This document shows, in pieces, positions 9,274-20,661 of a stretch of 28,681 nt of DNA. The position numbers and the translations under genes are program-made. Origin of the DNA: Carex sylvatica (taxonomy: Eukaryota > Streptophyta > Magnoliopsida > Poales > Cyperaceae); assembly GCA_964058845.1 (NCBI GenBank), contig CAXKVR010000858.1, positions 1 to 28,681 of the forward strand, in the 5' to 3' direction. How positions within the stretch are numbered: position 1 is the stretch's first letter; every line of letters starts with the position of its first letter. The notes under the pieces were generated by a model. The model was not told the DNA's origin and did not search any database. It saw only the letters and a program-made list of their open reading frames with translations.

Positions 9274-11683
9274 ATGCCCAGATCTAGACGGTGGGGATTA
9301 CGAGCTGCACCTGCAGCGGATCCAACTGCAGCGGGTCCAGATGCCGTGGATCCGAGTGTAGCGGGCACGTCCTCGGTGGATCCGATTGGAGAGGGCCCGT
9401 CATCATATGAGGATCCGATTAGAGCGGGTTCGTCGTCTCAGGCCGATTTTACAGATGGTGCGCATGATCCTGACACATTTAGTCCTCTTCTATGGACCCA
9501 TCATGTTAAGGACCACGTCTCATTGGCATCTCTTGAGGTACGTGATTTTTATACTTAATGTAAATAATACTAAAAAATGACACGATTTGAGTCTCACAAA
9601 TTGATAATAAATACATGATGATGTCATGCTTACGGTGAGGCACCGCAGGTCTGAGATTCTGTTCGTTCCCCATGAAGAAATGCAGCGATGCCTCTTGAAC
9701 CTTAGGTTGTATCAGCTTGCCACTATGCCGCAGAGTAAGATCGATCAGTCTCTGATGCATGGTCTAGCGGAGAGATGGCGACCTGAGACCCATACATTTT
9801 ATCTCCCGGTCGGGGAGATGACAGTCACCCTTGGTGATGTGAGCACATTATGGGGTTTACCCATTGATGGCGAGCCCATAGGTGGCATCTCAGACCATCC
9901 AAACCTGCAGAGGATGATACCGGAGTTGTTAGGGTGTGATCCAAAGAATCTGCAGAAGAAATTGAAGAAGAAGAAGAAGAAGAAGAAGAAGGGGGAGGAG
10001 GAGGAGGAGGAGTTCCGGTATTCTGGGTACTGTATTTCTCTAAAGACACTCCGGTTTTACTTCTTTCAGAATCAGATATTCCCTGAGACTGCTGACATTG
10101 AGGCGGTCAGGAGGTACCATTACACTCTTTAAAGTAACTTAGTAGTTCATCAACAATCTCAATTATTTATATTGATTATTTTATATTGCATGTATACTAG
10201 GGCGTATGTGCTGGATTTGTGTGGTGCTGTCATGTTCGAGGATTCCAACGGTGATGCAGTCCCGATTATGTATCTCTCCCTGATGAGAAACATGGAGAAA
10301 GAATCGAGATGGAACTGGGGTGGAGCTGTCCTCGCCCACTTATATAGAGGCCTGTGTCATGCTTGTCTGGTAAGTCTGTATTAATATACGTTGTAATTGA
10401 AAGTTGAATAAGATGCACCGAGTTTTTATTTTAAGTTAAATTTTCAGGTGAGGAATAAACAGATTTTTGGACCGCTTCTTCTGCTACAGCATTGGTCGTG
10501 GTCACATCTGCCTGTAAATCGGTCAGTTATACCATTGCCACATCCCCGATGGGGAGTTCCTAACCCAGACAGATGCCCCGCATACGGTGCCATATGGGGC
10601 AGTCATCAGAGTTATGAAGAAACGGGCAGGGGGGTTTCTTATGTTTGGGGTCAGCTCCAGATGCTCCGAGATGCGAATGTCGATTGGTTTTCGTATCGTA
10701 CATGGTATCAGCGTAGATGGCTGAGCCCGCTGACATTGGAGCAGACACGACTATGGTATTATCGGGGACCAGTCGTTTGTTTCTGGATAGTGGAGTATCA
10801 CTATCCCGATCGGGTGTCTCGACAGTTTGGCTTGGATGCTTTCATTCCGGATAACCCGCTGATGTATAAGGATGATACCGACAAGTTCCACAAGTAAGTA
10901 CTATGTACTTAATTTCATTATCACTTTAATAATGCCACCGTTTCTCTCATTTCTAATTAATTGTACTTGCAGTACGGCGCACACTAAGCCCAAAGTCGAC
11001 TGGAGACAGTATTTCAGCTTGGAGTACGGCTTGGCTCGACATCCGGATCAGCAGTTATGGAGTCCGCCATCGGGAGCGTCAGTGGGTGCTGGTCCCGGGG
11101 ATTTGAGATATGCCGTCTAGTACCAGAGATGGAGCATGCCGTCAGTCTACCTTACGGGCCATTATGGCGACAACCTTCGACGTAGACTGATGGATTCATC
11201 TGGCAATTACATGCCTTGGGGTCCGATCAATGCTCGCGCGTAAATACAACTGAAACATACTTTAATTAAAAATTACAAATTTTAATTACTTACTGTTGTC
11301 ATAATCATGTTGTGTACAGATGTTGACAGCTATGAGAGGAGTTGGACACAGCCTGGTGTGCATGGCGAGGGATACTTGGCGATATACAGGATGCCAAATG
11401 CTCGAGCACACTGCACCAATCATGGAGACAGGCGGTTTTGAAGGCCGCCTCGTTGGCATGCTGCACGATTCTGGGGAGAACATCAATTGGCGGGATATAC
11501 AGAAGACACTGCGTAATCCAGATTATCAAGCAGAGGTCATCTACGCTCATGATATGCCACCACCTCCTGCAGGTAATTGCAAGTTAATATTAAAAGTAGG
11601 ACACACGCAATGGTTCTATTTTCACCGAATTATTTGTTGTAACTCACTTAACTTTCAATTATGTAGAGGATGACTCGGGTTAG
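9274..11683 (+). pseudogene. Plant mobile domain (PMD, MAIN-like) gene, multi-exon, apparently damaged
   Basis: PMD proteins are plant proteins related to Arabidopsis MAIN, often labelled 'protein phosphatase 7 long form homolog'; many copies travel with transposons. Likely exons are 9274-9537, 9649-10113, 10201-10369, 10448-10893, 10973-11239, 11320-11572 and 11667-11683. Hallmarks are ERWRPETHTFYLPVGEMTVT with GLPIDGEP (exon 2), RAYVLDLCGAVMF and HLYRGLCHACL (exon 3), FGPLLLLQHWSWSHLPV (exon 4), and a final EDDSG stop. Junctions 2-3, 3-4, 4-5 and 6-7 keep phase. Damage: the exon 1-2 phases disagree, TAG at 11118-11120 interrupts exon 5 (Tyr-Ala-Val-stop-Tyr-Gln-Arg-Trp; a TGG-to-TAG change would explain it), and the exon 5-6 phases disagree. 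An expanded GAA/GAG run lies in exon 2. The ATG at 9274 follows a good acceptor; ATG 9250 is in frame upstream. Alternative: unusual splicing of a live gene. Confidence 0.75.
9958..10013 (+). repeat. GAA/GAG trinucleotide run inside PMD exon 2
   Basis: About nine consecutive AAG codons, then GGG and six GAG codons, give Lys-rich and Glu-rich tracts in the predicted protein. The run lies where PMD relatives usually have ordinary sequence between the first and second conserved blocks. It looks like a local microsatellite expansion that kept the frame. Confidence 0.8.
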
Positions 11684-12473
11684 GCGTTCCACCACTGGGT
11701 GTTGAATACACGTGTTATCCTAATTCTATTTCTGATTTAGGATGGAGCCAAAACTTTATAATATAGAAATGGATCAAATTATATTTATTATTATCTTTGA
11801 TCTCTCTTGCAAAATTCATGTTGTAAAATTTAAGTATCATGGATATAATTAACAGACACATCGTTTTGTTAAAATTTTCATTAAAAAATAAAAGTGAAGT
11901 TTTCATAATATTTTTTTCAGCTATTTTTGTATATATAAAAAATAATAAGTTTGAACATATATGCCATAAAATAAAATTTATATACTTCAAGTAATATAAT
12001 AAGAAATAACTTTATATAACAATAAAGAATCATAGACCTAAATTAATTTTAAAATATCAATAATAGAATATTAATGTATTTACTTAAAAATAATGATTTA
12101 TGCTCCCACTTTCTAAAATAAAAATAAAAAAGTCAGTGAACCAATGTATTGTACATCAATGAACAAGGGACTCATACACAATCATATATTTTATTTTAGA
12201 CTTATATTATTTTATGGGGGAAGCAAAAAGACAAAAAAAAAATGGATGTAAAACTAAGAAAAGAAAAAATGGATCCCACATAGTTATATTTTGACAAATA
12301 ATTTAAAAATTGAGTATTTTGACATACTTTTTTTTTAAGTAGATCATTTTGTAAAATTTTCATTTTATGTTTTAAAGATAATTGTAACGTTCTAGAATAT
12401 TTTGAAAGTGGGTCCTACCATGTTGAGAAAGAAAAGAAAACTAGGCATAGTCCGCATTGAAAATTGGAAACAC
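11684..12473. other. AT-rich intergenic stretch, no gene seen
   Basis: No coding signal or clear repeat. The part just after 11683 is probably the 3' UTR of the PMD gene. Confidence 0.6.
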
Positions 12474-12835
12474 GCTGGTGGGAATTTTTTAGAAACCATA
12501 AAAAAAAAAATAGATTTTACCAAATTAATTTGATAACTTTATTTTTTTATAAAAATTATAAAAATTGAGATGTCATTTCGGTCTCATTTTTTTTATTGAA
12601 CCAAAATAATAATTTGGTCCAAGTCATTTTCACAGATTTCAGAAAAAAAATATGTTGAAAAATTATGAAAATATCTCGGACCGAACGGTCATTTCGGCCC
12701 TAAAAAAAGAAAAAATTATTCAAACTGAAATGACATCTCAGTTCTTATAGTTTTTGTAAAAAAAATAAAATAATCATGTTGGTTTTCTAATTTATTTTTT
12801 TAATTATGGTTTATAAAAAAAATTCCGCTGGTGGG
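12474..12835. mobile_element. MITE-like inverted-repeat element (~345 bp) with 8-9 bp target duplication
   Basis: GCTGGTGGG occurs at 12474-12482 and again at 12827-12835. Between the copies the left end (GGAATTTTTTAGAAACCATAA) is matched by the inverted right end (GGAATTTTTTTTATAAACCA). Inverted similarity continues inwards through GAGATGTCATTTCGGT (left, about 12567) and its counterpart near 12725-12740. There is no coding capacity. An 8-9 bp duplication fits a hAT or Mutator non-autonomous element. Confidence 0.8.
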
Positions 12836-13484
12836 GTTGGCGCTTCTGATGTCAATGTCTGTTTCAATTTAAGACAATGGTTTGGACTCGAGTGGTCTTG
12901 GGCGGCTTTTATAGGATCCAGATCATATTCCATGTCAATTCTACACATTTTTTTAGTTGAAGGCTCTATTAATTTTTTTTTAAGTTGAAAAATATACATT
13001 GACATTTGACGCGTTGACGGCGTCAACTGATGCAACTAGGCAACTTTGATTTCTCCAGCGAACTAAAATGAAAATAAAGAAACTGAAAAGGTAATAGAAC
13101 AATAGACAGCTTCAATTAATATTACATTCTTTTCAAGGCTTTTCTACAGGGAATAATACAGCCCGGAAAATTCGAACATCAACCTATTAAGAAACAAAAA
13201 TTGATTCAAACTAGCAACTTGAGCACGTATGCCACATGGCCACTTTTATTTTTATTTTTATGTAAAACTGATTTTATTTATTTAAAAAGTTACAAAGATC
13301 CGTTAGACAACTAAGTGTCTTAAAAAATATACAGTAGTAAACAAACTAAAAATACATAAATGTATGTGTATTATGTGAATACAAATTTAATTATCATTGC
13401 TTGATGAAAATGATAGGAGTCTACTTATAATTTCCTTTGTGCACAAAGTTTATCATGCTAGTCGACTTCATCTCGAAGGCACTG
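12836..13484. other. Non-coding stretch
   Basis: No gene recognised. The short open frames at 12806-13035 overlap the MITE end and lack family resemblance. Confidence 0.55.
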
Positions 13485-13615
13485 AATCAAATCGGAATAG
13501 AAACTGAATCAATCAGAGCGGGACAGTCACCATGCAGAAGTTTTAATGAAGATATTGAATCAGATCGGACCATAAATTGAATCAACTGAACCGAGACAGT
13601 CACCACTCAGAAGTT
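13484..13615. repeat. Imperfect 73-bp tandem duplication
   Basis: GAATCAAATCGG...GACAGTCACCATGCAGAAGTT (from 13484) is repeated with changes from 13557 (GAATCAGATCGG...GACAGTCACCACTCAGAAGTT). Divergence suggests an old event. Confidence 0.7.
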
Positions 13616-13741
13616 CAAATAGAGAGCCGCCAGTATAGAAGCCAGAAAGAACAGAGAAAAAAAAGAATAAGAAGAAAGAGATCACATAACAAACACCAAC
13701 AAAAATTAAAACAAACAACAACATAGAAACTAAGACATTCA

Positions 13742-13798
13742 AACGTGTGGTTGCACATTCCAATGGAATAATGTGTGGTTGCACATTCCATTGGAATA
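13742..13798. repeat. Tandem 28-bp duplication at the MITE edge
   Basis: GTGTGGTTGCACATTCC followed by a near-palindromic ATTCCAATGGAAT/ATTCCATTGGAAT occurs twice in a row (about 13745 and 13773). It overlaps the left end of the neighbouring MITE, so it may come from an imprecise insertion or excision event. Confidence 0.75.
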
Positions 13799-13937
13799 AC
13801 AGGATTTTGTTATTCCGATCTCAACCATTCAATTTTGTTAAAATTTGTGTATGAAAAAATTTATTCATTGAGATTTGCACAAGAATTTTTTTGAATAGTT
13901 GAGATCAGAATAACAGGACCTGCTATTCCATTGGAAT
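13785..13937. mobile_element. Short MITE (153 bp) with ~47-bp terminal inverted repeats
   Basis: The left arm starts ATTCCATTGGAATAACAGG and includes GATCTCAACCATTCAA. The right arm, read inverted, starts ATTCCAATGGAATAGCAGG and includes GATCTCAACTATTCAA. CAC flanks both sides and may be a 3-bp target duplication, as in PIF/Harbinger elements, although the usual TWA target is absent. Non-coding. Confidence 0.75.
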
Positions 13938-14572
13938 CACAACATATTTATTTCCTGATAATAAAAATTTATAAATTAATAAAACCGTGTAACCTCCATG
14001 TATAACATTAAAGATTACTAAACTAATTAACGATAATAAAAATTTATAAATTAATAAATATAGATTATAATTGTTTTTAGGATATCTACGTGCTTAATCG
14101 AAGTCTTTGATGAATTAGGACATCTACGTACTTAATATAAAAATAGAGATTTGTAGTGCATTTCTATAAAGTATTTTATTTAATTATTTTCTAGATTAAT
14201 ATTTTATTAATTTAGGAAGTTATATTATTTAATAAAATGTTGATTTTATAATTGATGAAGTTGTAAGTTTCTTTGCTTAAATGGAAACAATTAATTGTTT
14301 ATTTTATGTTTCTTAAAAAGTGATTGAAAATAATAAAAATATTAAAATTGGTCTCATATTCAAATAAAATAAAATAATGTGGAGAAATGGATTAGTTTAG
14401 GTCAATTCAGGATAGTCTAAAGATCGACTTATTTTATTTTAGTCTGGCTCAATTAAATCATTTTTGACAGAATAACAGACCTAAAGCCCTTGTTGTTGTT
14501 GTTGATTCTCTCTATGTTGCTTCATGTCCAATTTGGAAATTTAAGCATCCTTTAAAGTAAACTTTTGAAAGT
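13938..14572. other. AT-rich intergenic stretch
   Basis: A direct repeat of ATAATAAAAATTTATAAATTAATAAA type occurs near 13958 and 14033, and GACATCTACGT-like motifs recur near 14082 and 14119. No gene seen. Confidence 0.5.
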
Positions 14573-14944
14573 CGGGCTAGTATGACATCAATATCATTTT
14601 GCCTATATAATACCAATTCCAAAACTTATCGAATCAACTTCAAACGGTGAATTCAAACCGTTCAAACCCATCTATTTCATTAGTTGCACGTTTACATGCA
14701 AAATTTATAATTTTTCGAATTTATTTAGTATCAACTCAAGCAGTCAAATGTGTGAATTTTTAAGTTAATTTTAATGCATTCATTTTTCAACATTTTTAAC
14801 CGCTTGATTTGATACTAAAATAACTAGAAAATATAAAAAAATTGCATGTAAACATATCAATCATAAAGTAAATCGGTTTGAACAGTTTGAATTAGTCATT
14901 TAAAGTCTATCCAATCAATTTTATAGTTGGTGTCATACTAGCCG
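14573..14944. mobile_element. Palindromic element (~372 bp), MITE-like
   Basis: The ends are inverted copies: CGGGCTAGTATGACATCAA on the left and, read inverted, CCGGCTAGTATGACACCAA on the right. Inverted similarity runs through most of the element, for example CGTTTACATGCAAAATTTAT against ATGTTTACATGCAATTTTTT. No clear target duplication. The arms contain an AATTTATAATTTTTCGAATTT core resembling that in the other hairpin elements here. Confidence 0.75.
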
Positions 14945-15335
14945 GCCTCATCCATACTGTCTGTTAAGAATTCGAACTAATAAAAAAAATAAACACAATA
15001 AATTAATGGAAAGGAACAATATTTAAAATTGATGTCGGACGATTCGGATTCTTCATGATCAAATTCAAAATTTGAATTGTCTCAGACAATCTGAATTGCG
15101 CCAAAATAGGGAGAGCACAAAAGTAATAATCTATTGAACGAGCTTCTTCCAACGATATCATATCAGTTACTATAGACTAAAACTTATCGAGTTTAATGAG
15201 CTTAATAAAGTTACATATTTCCCAAAACGACCAAAATTAAGCCCCTGAATGGCACATTTATCTACAATTCGGGCTATCTAATATTCAATCCTGACAAAAT
15301 AAACTGAACCTTTCAAAGAAGAAAGCTTTTCGAAT
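14945..15335. other. Probable 3' UTR and downstream DNA of LDL2
   Basis: No coding signal. The part adjoining 15336 should be the LDL2 3' UTR. A short internal inverted similarity (AATTCAAAATTTGAATT, about 15061-15078) is present. Confidence 0.5.
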
Positions 15336-18300
15336 TCAAATCCGAACTTTACAAGAAGATGGCCGATTTTGCCGAAGTTTCAAGCTCCTTTCTTTTAAAA
15401 TACTAACAATCAGAGAACCCCCTATTTCACATGTACTGTTATATCCCATGAGCTTTACACTGTATGTATTGTACAAGAATTGGAGTCTACTTTTGTCATC
15501 TGCACTTGCCACTTGCATCTCCTGTACTTGCTCTCTTGAGACAATTGCATATAAATACAATTGATCTTCTACAGAGTTGCCTTTCCCTGCACTGCCATTT
15601 ACCTGTAAAGAGTAAAGAGGTAAATCCACTGTGCTAAACCTTTTGTTTCCTTTTTAATTAATTAATATACATTAAGGCTTGGGTGCTATGGATCATAAGG
15701 CCATCCGTGCTACGGCTTCCAAAGCCTATCAATTTTGATCTAAGTAGCTCAGTAAATTGGTTATATAATGAACTTATAGAATACCAATTTTTATTATTTT
15801 TGAAATTTTTTTTACTATTTTTTATGATTTATGAAAGATGGCAAAAAATTACTTAAAAATAAAATAAAATTGCAATATTTTAGGCCATTTTTTGTCTATC
15901 TTTCATAAATCATAAAAAATAGTAAAAAAATTCCAAAAATTGTAAAAATGGGTATTCCACAAGTTCATTATATAACCAATTTAATGAGCTACTTACCATC
16001 GAAGTTTGAAGATTATATGATAGGTTTTTGAGACCGTAGCACGAATGGCCTTATGCTATCCATAGCACCGAAGCCGTACTCATATACATTGGTGCTGTTC
16101 GGCCTTTATTGGCTCAAAAAAAGTTACATAAATTTGTCACTTGAGATAAAATAGGCTCTTCCGGACGACTCATATGTAGTCAACTAATTATTGAATAGGT
16201 TTAAACTTGACATTTCACAGGCACTATAATATGAAATAAGGACTGTGAAAGCCTTTGTTTATCACCAGAGAAAAGGAGAAAAAAGCACCACTGACAAACA
16301 AAAGAAACAAGAGAAACTCGGAAAGAACAAAAAAAATGACAAAACATATTCTAAAGTTCAAACACACGGCTCCAAGGCCGGTTAGATAACCTGCTGGTGC
16401 AAATTAAAATTGGGTGGGCAATGGTTTCTATTGAGAACAAAATTACAGAACTAGAATATTAGGCATCACAGTTTATAAGAAAACTAACTACAGTTGTTAA
16501 CAATTTTAACAAACAAATAGTTTAGGTAACATTACCGGCTTTTGAAATGAGACCCTCATGAGACCCATTGCCTTGGAGTCCACAGATCCTTCTGAAAACA
16601 CAAAGGCAAAGCTCCCAAATGCCAAATCGGGTTCCTTAAATAGTTTCACCAACACATCCCCCGAGACTGAGCTCTTTGCGAATGGCCTCTTCAGATCTGG
16701 ATTACTAACCAAGCGGTCTTCTGTGGCACGGACAATGCAGGCTGCCTCACGCAGACCACTCATGAAGGCACCATGCATCGTAGCCGGGTATTGCCTGCTT
16801 GTTGCTTCCCCGGCAAAGAATAGGTGACCAGACAGGCTCTCAGAAAGGATGTCGTAATCAGTGCCAGATGACCCAACGCGTACATGAGAGTATGACCCAT
16901 ATGAAAATGGATCGCTGCCCCATCTAGTGCAGACAGATTGTATCGGGTCAGGTACAATAACTCCCTTTTGGCTGTATATGCCTGTAAAGGGGAAAAAAAA
17001 AAAAAGGTACTAATTTGCAAGAGGTCTAAAATGTCTAATAACAAAGGCCTTAAATGATTTGTTTCGATAAAAAAGAAAAAGGCAATTTGCTAATTTATTT
17101 CAAAGGCAGCTACGTTTATCCAGCTAAAAATCACGAACAGAGGATGCATGGCCTTTGAAAAAAAGAAAGATAACGGAATAGGAGTTACATTCTTCCTATT
17201 AAAGAAGAGATTGAGAAAAGAATGTGGGAATTGGAAGATGGAAAAAAGAAAGTTGGCAGGCTGGGATTATTTTTTTCCCTTCCTATCCCTAAAATACCCT
17301 ATCAAATTAAGGTTCAAGTAAAGTTTGTGAGTCCCGAAGTTCAAATAAGGTTAAAAGATCATTGTTTAGAAGACTTGGGCCTTTTCCCAGCCTCAGGTTT
17401 CGTGGTCCCACACGAAAGGAGACTTTTAGAATGACCAGGAAGAATGAAAGCCAGGGAAGTCATGAACAAGACCAAAAATGAGAAATTTGTGCAATGTCCC
17501 ATAGTGTGCATAGACCTTTCTTTGGCACTTGCATATCTGAATCAAATTTTATATACTAAAACACAAATAATGTTAGATATCAACAGTGTATGCAGCTGTA
17601 CAGTACCTTACTACCTTTATATATTGCTGTATCAAATCCGTACCGAATTGCATACTTTTTGAACTCAAAACATTTCCTACTTTTTATCCTTGGCTCCTTT
17701 TGTACAATGTTACAGTCCATTATTCATTTGCTCTATTTCATTGAGTTACCTCTTAGAATGCAGAGCACACGATTCAGCGAATCAACAGGATCTACCATCT
17801 CAAACTCCCCTGCTGCCTCTCCAGCCACAAGAGCAATAAGCACAGCCCCACCAACTACAGTGTGGTACCCGTAGAACAGAAAGAACTCGCCTCTCTTTCT
17901 GCTCTCCTCATTGACACAACCAAAAGTATCTAAATCCTCCCCCCAAAACACATATGGAAAAACCATCGCCACCTTGTTTAATAAGCCAAACCCTAATCTC
18001 TCAATCGCCTGCCTTTTCCATTCAGGTAACTCAGGCTCAAACTTGATCAGATTCCTCTTCAGTACACCGAGCGGTACAGTACACAGAGCCACATCAGCTT
18101 CGAAAACCTGTCCAGTTGATGCAACGACACGTACACTGTCCCCTCTGTATTCTATACGTGTAACAGTTTTTTCATACAAAATGGGTATGCCCTCACAAAG
18201 AGCATCAATCAACCGGCCGTTGCCACCAGCCAAGAGGCAGTGGTCTCCACCCATCTCATATATATCATCCTGGTCCCAGTGGGCAAGTGACAAATCCGTT

Positions 18301-20421
18301 AAGCAGCCGGCATTTGCATACTCTAAATTTGCCATGTGCCAATTTAACAGCAGGGCCTGTATTGGACTCCGTGCAGCTCCATATAATTTCCTAAGCCGCT
18401 GGAGTGCAGACCCAAGAGAAATCGAGTCACAAAGATCCTTCTCTTGGCTGAGGAACTCTCTCAACCTTGCTGCATGCTCTAGTAAATTGTTGAAGGTTGA
18501 GTCGGCCTCCACATCAGCAGCAGCATCAACCTCCGTACCATCAGGCATGTAAAGGGGACAACGGTCTCGCACCTTGTGCAGTGGGGTCCCCAGCTGTCTG
18601 GCCAGGACACCAAGAGGGTTAGCATGAATTCCAGTGATCACACTACCACCAAGCTCTAGCGACTTCCCAGAGGTACGGTACGTGAAGACGCGGCCACCGG
18701 GGCGGGCCCGTCCTTCGAGGACCAGAACCTAATTAGCGCAAATGTATAAATCAGTGTTCTGTAAAGAGATTTCGTAGCAACACATTAGTTAATAAATCTA
18801 TGGCTCGGGCTAATGTTACACTCCCTCTATCAAGGACTAAACATGGATATTACAGTAGGAGAATGCTTGATTTGAGATCCCACCAGAATTAATTATTGTT
18901 GTTTAATCTTCCTCCATTGCAAGTAACAGACCTTGCATAGAAAGACCATATTCAAGAAGCAAATAATAAAAATCAAGTATCTTACATGATCATTTTGTCA
19001 AGTATCACCTGTTTCCTTAGTTTCCAGAATTTCTTAGTTTTCATCTTGGTCCCTGAAGCTATGAGATATATAATTAATAGTGTATAACAAACCTTGTAAC
19101 CAAAATGAAGTAGTTGCCGGGCTGCAGCCAGGCCTGCCAAGCCAGCACCTATAACTAGAACTGAGGCCTTGGGTGAAGATGGGCTTGGGGTGGGGTCAGG
19201 GGTGATTTGAAAGGTGGGGGCCACACCAAAGTTTATGTAGCCTTCTAAAGAAAGGAAATCATGCGCAGCTGAGACCAGCTTATCGTACTTGCTTGCCACT
19301 GTGGCCTGAAGTCAATACATAAGATGCCTTATCAGTGTTCTCATTCATCTTTTTATGTATATGCAATCCGGAAACAGCAGTTATCAGACAACCCTTCCAA
19401 AACAAGCATGCATTTTTAGATGTACTCACTTAAAAGCTTCAAAGGGCCAAGTTTGACAAAAATGTTAACTGCTCCCTTTCAAAACCAGGTTTAATTTTAG
19501 GTCATGTATAACCAAAAGGATTCCTACAAATATCTCTCACAAGGAAATTTAGAAATTTACTGGTTGTTGTGCTTCTGTGGGTCCCTATCAGTCTATTTCA
19601 GAGATGAAAAAAAGGTTTCTTGAAGGTATGGGCCAGTTTTTTTAAGGTACGTAGGAGTAAAAGCATTGTTACATATGTACATCATTAGGAGTAATAATCT
19701 TTTTATCATATACATTCATATCAATTCAATCTTATGAATTTCATCACAGCAGCCATGAAGGATGCAAGGCAATGCTTAATCCAATGCCAATTGGAGGTCA
19801 CCTGCTTCTTACTTTAACATACATGATGCGCCAGTTGTACCCATTCATCCAGTACCAACTTAGTTGAAATAATTGGTCTTCTTTGGTTATTTCTCATTGT
19901 TTATAAATTAACGAAGCCTATGAAAGGGTTGAATTTGCCTTCATCAGAAAACCAACCACACTACGGTATGAACAGGTACGCAACAGTACAACTGTAACAA
20001 AAAAAACCGGTAAAAAAAGAAAAACAGTCACCTTAATGTGCGATTTTGATACCCAAGACCTCACATCAAGCCTCCACGTGGCGAGCATGTGATTTCTGAC
20101 AACAATATAGTCATTCCTCTGCTCAGGCGTGTCAAGCGGTACAGAGAGAGTCGATCTTTCGAGCTCAAGGACGGCATCAATGGGGAATCCCAGAGAAAAA
20201 GCGATCATGGCCTCTGTATTAGTCTCCTTCTGACGCGCGGCTTCGGTGGTGAGCTGGCGCCTTCTAGAGGACTGTGGAGACGGCGCGAGGTGGTCCCGCA
20301 GTGTTATGTCGACGAGAGACTCGTCGTAGGAAACGGAGGCAGCGGCGCGACGTCGTGGGCGACTGCGGAGGGTGGTGGTGGAAGGACTAGATGGCGACGC
20401 CGAGGCTTGTTGTGGGTCCAT
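15336..20421 (-). CDS. LDL2: Lysine-specific histone demethylase 1 homolog 2 (LDL2-like), five exons, 764 aa
   Basis: This is a FAD-dependent amine oxidase that removes methyl groups from histone H3 lysine 4 in the nucleus. Exons in transcript order are 20421-20032, 19305-19093, 18728-17750, 16981-16536 and 15602-15336. All junctions are GT-AG with matching phases (0, 0, 1, 0), giving 764 aa, close to Arabidopsis LDL2. A SWIRM domain covers about residues 70-160 (EAMIAFSLGFPID, NDYIVVRNHMLATW, EGYINFG). The FAD fold starts at GAGLAG (183-188), with E206 and PGGRV next. LDL2-like GGSVITGIHANPLGVLARQL follows. Lys453 in GLLNKVAM matches the flavin-contacting lysine of LSD1, and FFAGEAT...YPATMHGAFMSGLREAA (about 582-606) closes the FAD site. 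No tower-domain insertion is seen, as in other plant LDLs. The N-terminus is Ser/Arg-rich. It matches LDL2 better than LDL1 or FLD from the SWIRM to the C-terminus. Likely intact. Confidence 0.93.
15665..16090. mobile_element. Palindromic MITE (408 bp) in LDL2 intron 4 with 9-bp target duplication
   Basis: ATATACATT flanks both sides (15665-15673 and 16082-16090). The element (15674-16081) is one long imperfect hairpin: left AAGGCTTGGGTGCTATGGAT, right read inverted GAGTACGGCTTCGGTGCTAT, continuing through GGTTATATAATGAACTT and TTTATGATTTATGAAAGAT to the centre near 15870. A 9-bp duplication is the Mutator signature. It lies in the 933-bp intron 4, so the LDL2 pre-mRNA would contain the whole hairpin. 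Confidence 0.88.
16982..17749 (-). other. LDL2: LDL2 intron 3 (768 bp)
   Basis: GT-AG intron; donor AGAG|GTAACT at 17749 and acceptor TTTACAG| at 16982, both read on the minus strand. No conserved gene or transposon end seen inside; the plus-strand open frames at 17222 and 17444 have no recognisable family. Confidence 0.85.
18729..19092 (-). other. LDL2: LDL2 intron 2 (364 bp)
   Basis: GT-AG intron in phase 0; the donor follows FGYK and the acceptor precedes VLVLEG, splitting the FAD-binding beta-alpha-beta unit. Nothing else recognised inside. Confidence 0.88.
19306..20031 (-). other. LDL2: LDL2 intron 1 (726 bp)
   Basis: GT-AG intron in phase 0; donor ATTAAG|GTGACT, acceptor GACTTCAG|GCCACA. 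It falls inside the SWIRM domain. No other feature recognised. Confidence 0.88.
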
Positions 20422-20661
20422 TTGTGAGAGAGAGATAGAAGGAAGGAAGAGGAACCGGAGCGTCAGTGGCGGTGACCGTCGAGTGGTGAGATAAAAGTAC
20501 AGTTCGATTGATTGTCGAGCGTTTTTCCCTAGAGAAACATTGTTTTCAACGGTACGTGATGTTCTCTTTTTATGAACAACTGGATACCTCCATTTTCAAA
20601 AGCCCGGCCCAAGACATACTTCCGAGTAAATGCAACTTTTGCAGCAATAATAAGTCAGAAG
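20422..20661 (-). promoter_or_regulatory. LDL2 5' leader and proximal promoter
   Basis: Upstream of the ATG at 20421 the minus strand is CT-rich (CCTTCCTTCTATCTCTCTCT, just before the start), typical of a plant leader. A GGCCC-containing stretch (GCCCGGCCCAAG on the plus strand, about 20601-20612) resembles TGGGCC site II promoter elements. Only about 240 bp separates the ATG from the neighbouring inverted-repeat transposon, so that element may form part of the promoter. No TATA box was assigned. Confidence 0.45.

Noticed and set aside
10017..10069. Possible tiny intron in PMD exon 2 (TTCCG|GTATTC ... TTTCAG|AATCAG)
   Set aside because: At about 53 bp it is shorter than usual plant introns, and the reading frame stays open without splicing.
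17911..18552. 213-aa plus-strand open frame
   Set aside because: Antisense to LDL2 exon 3, whose minus-strand reading matches the LDL family throughout.
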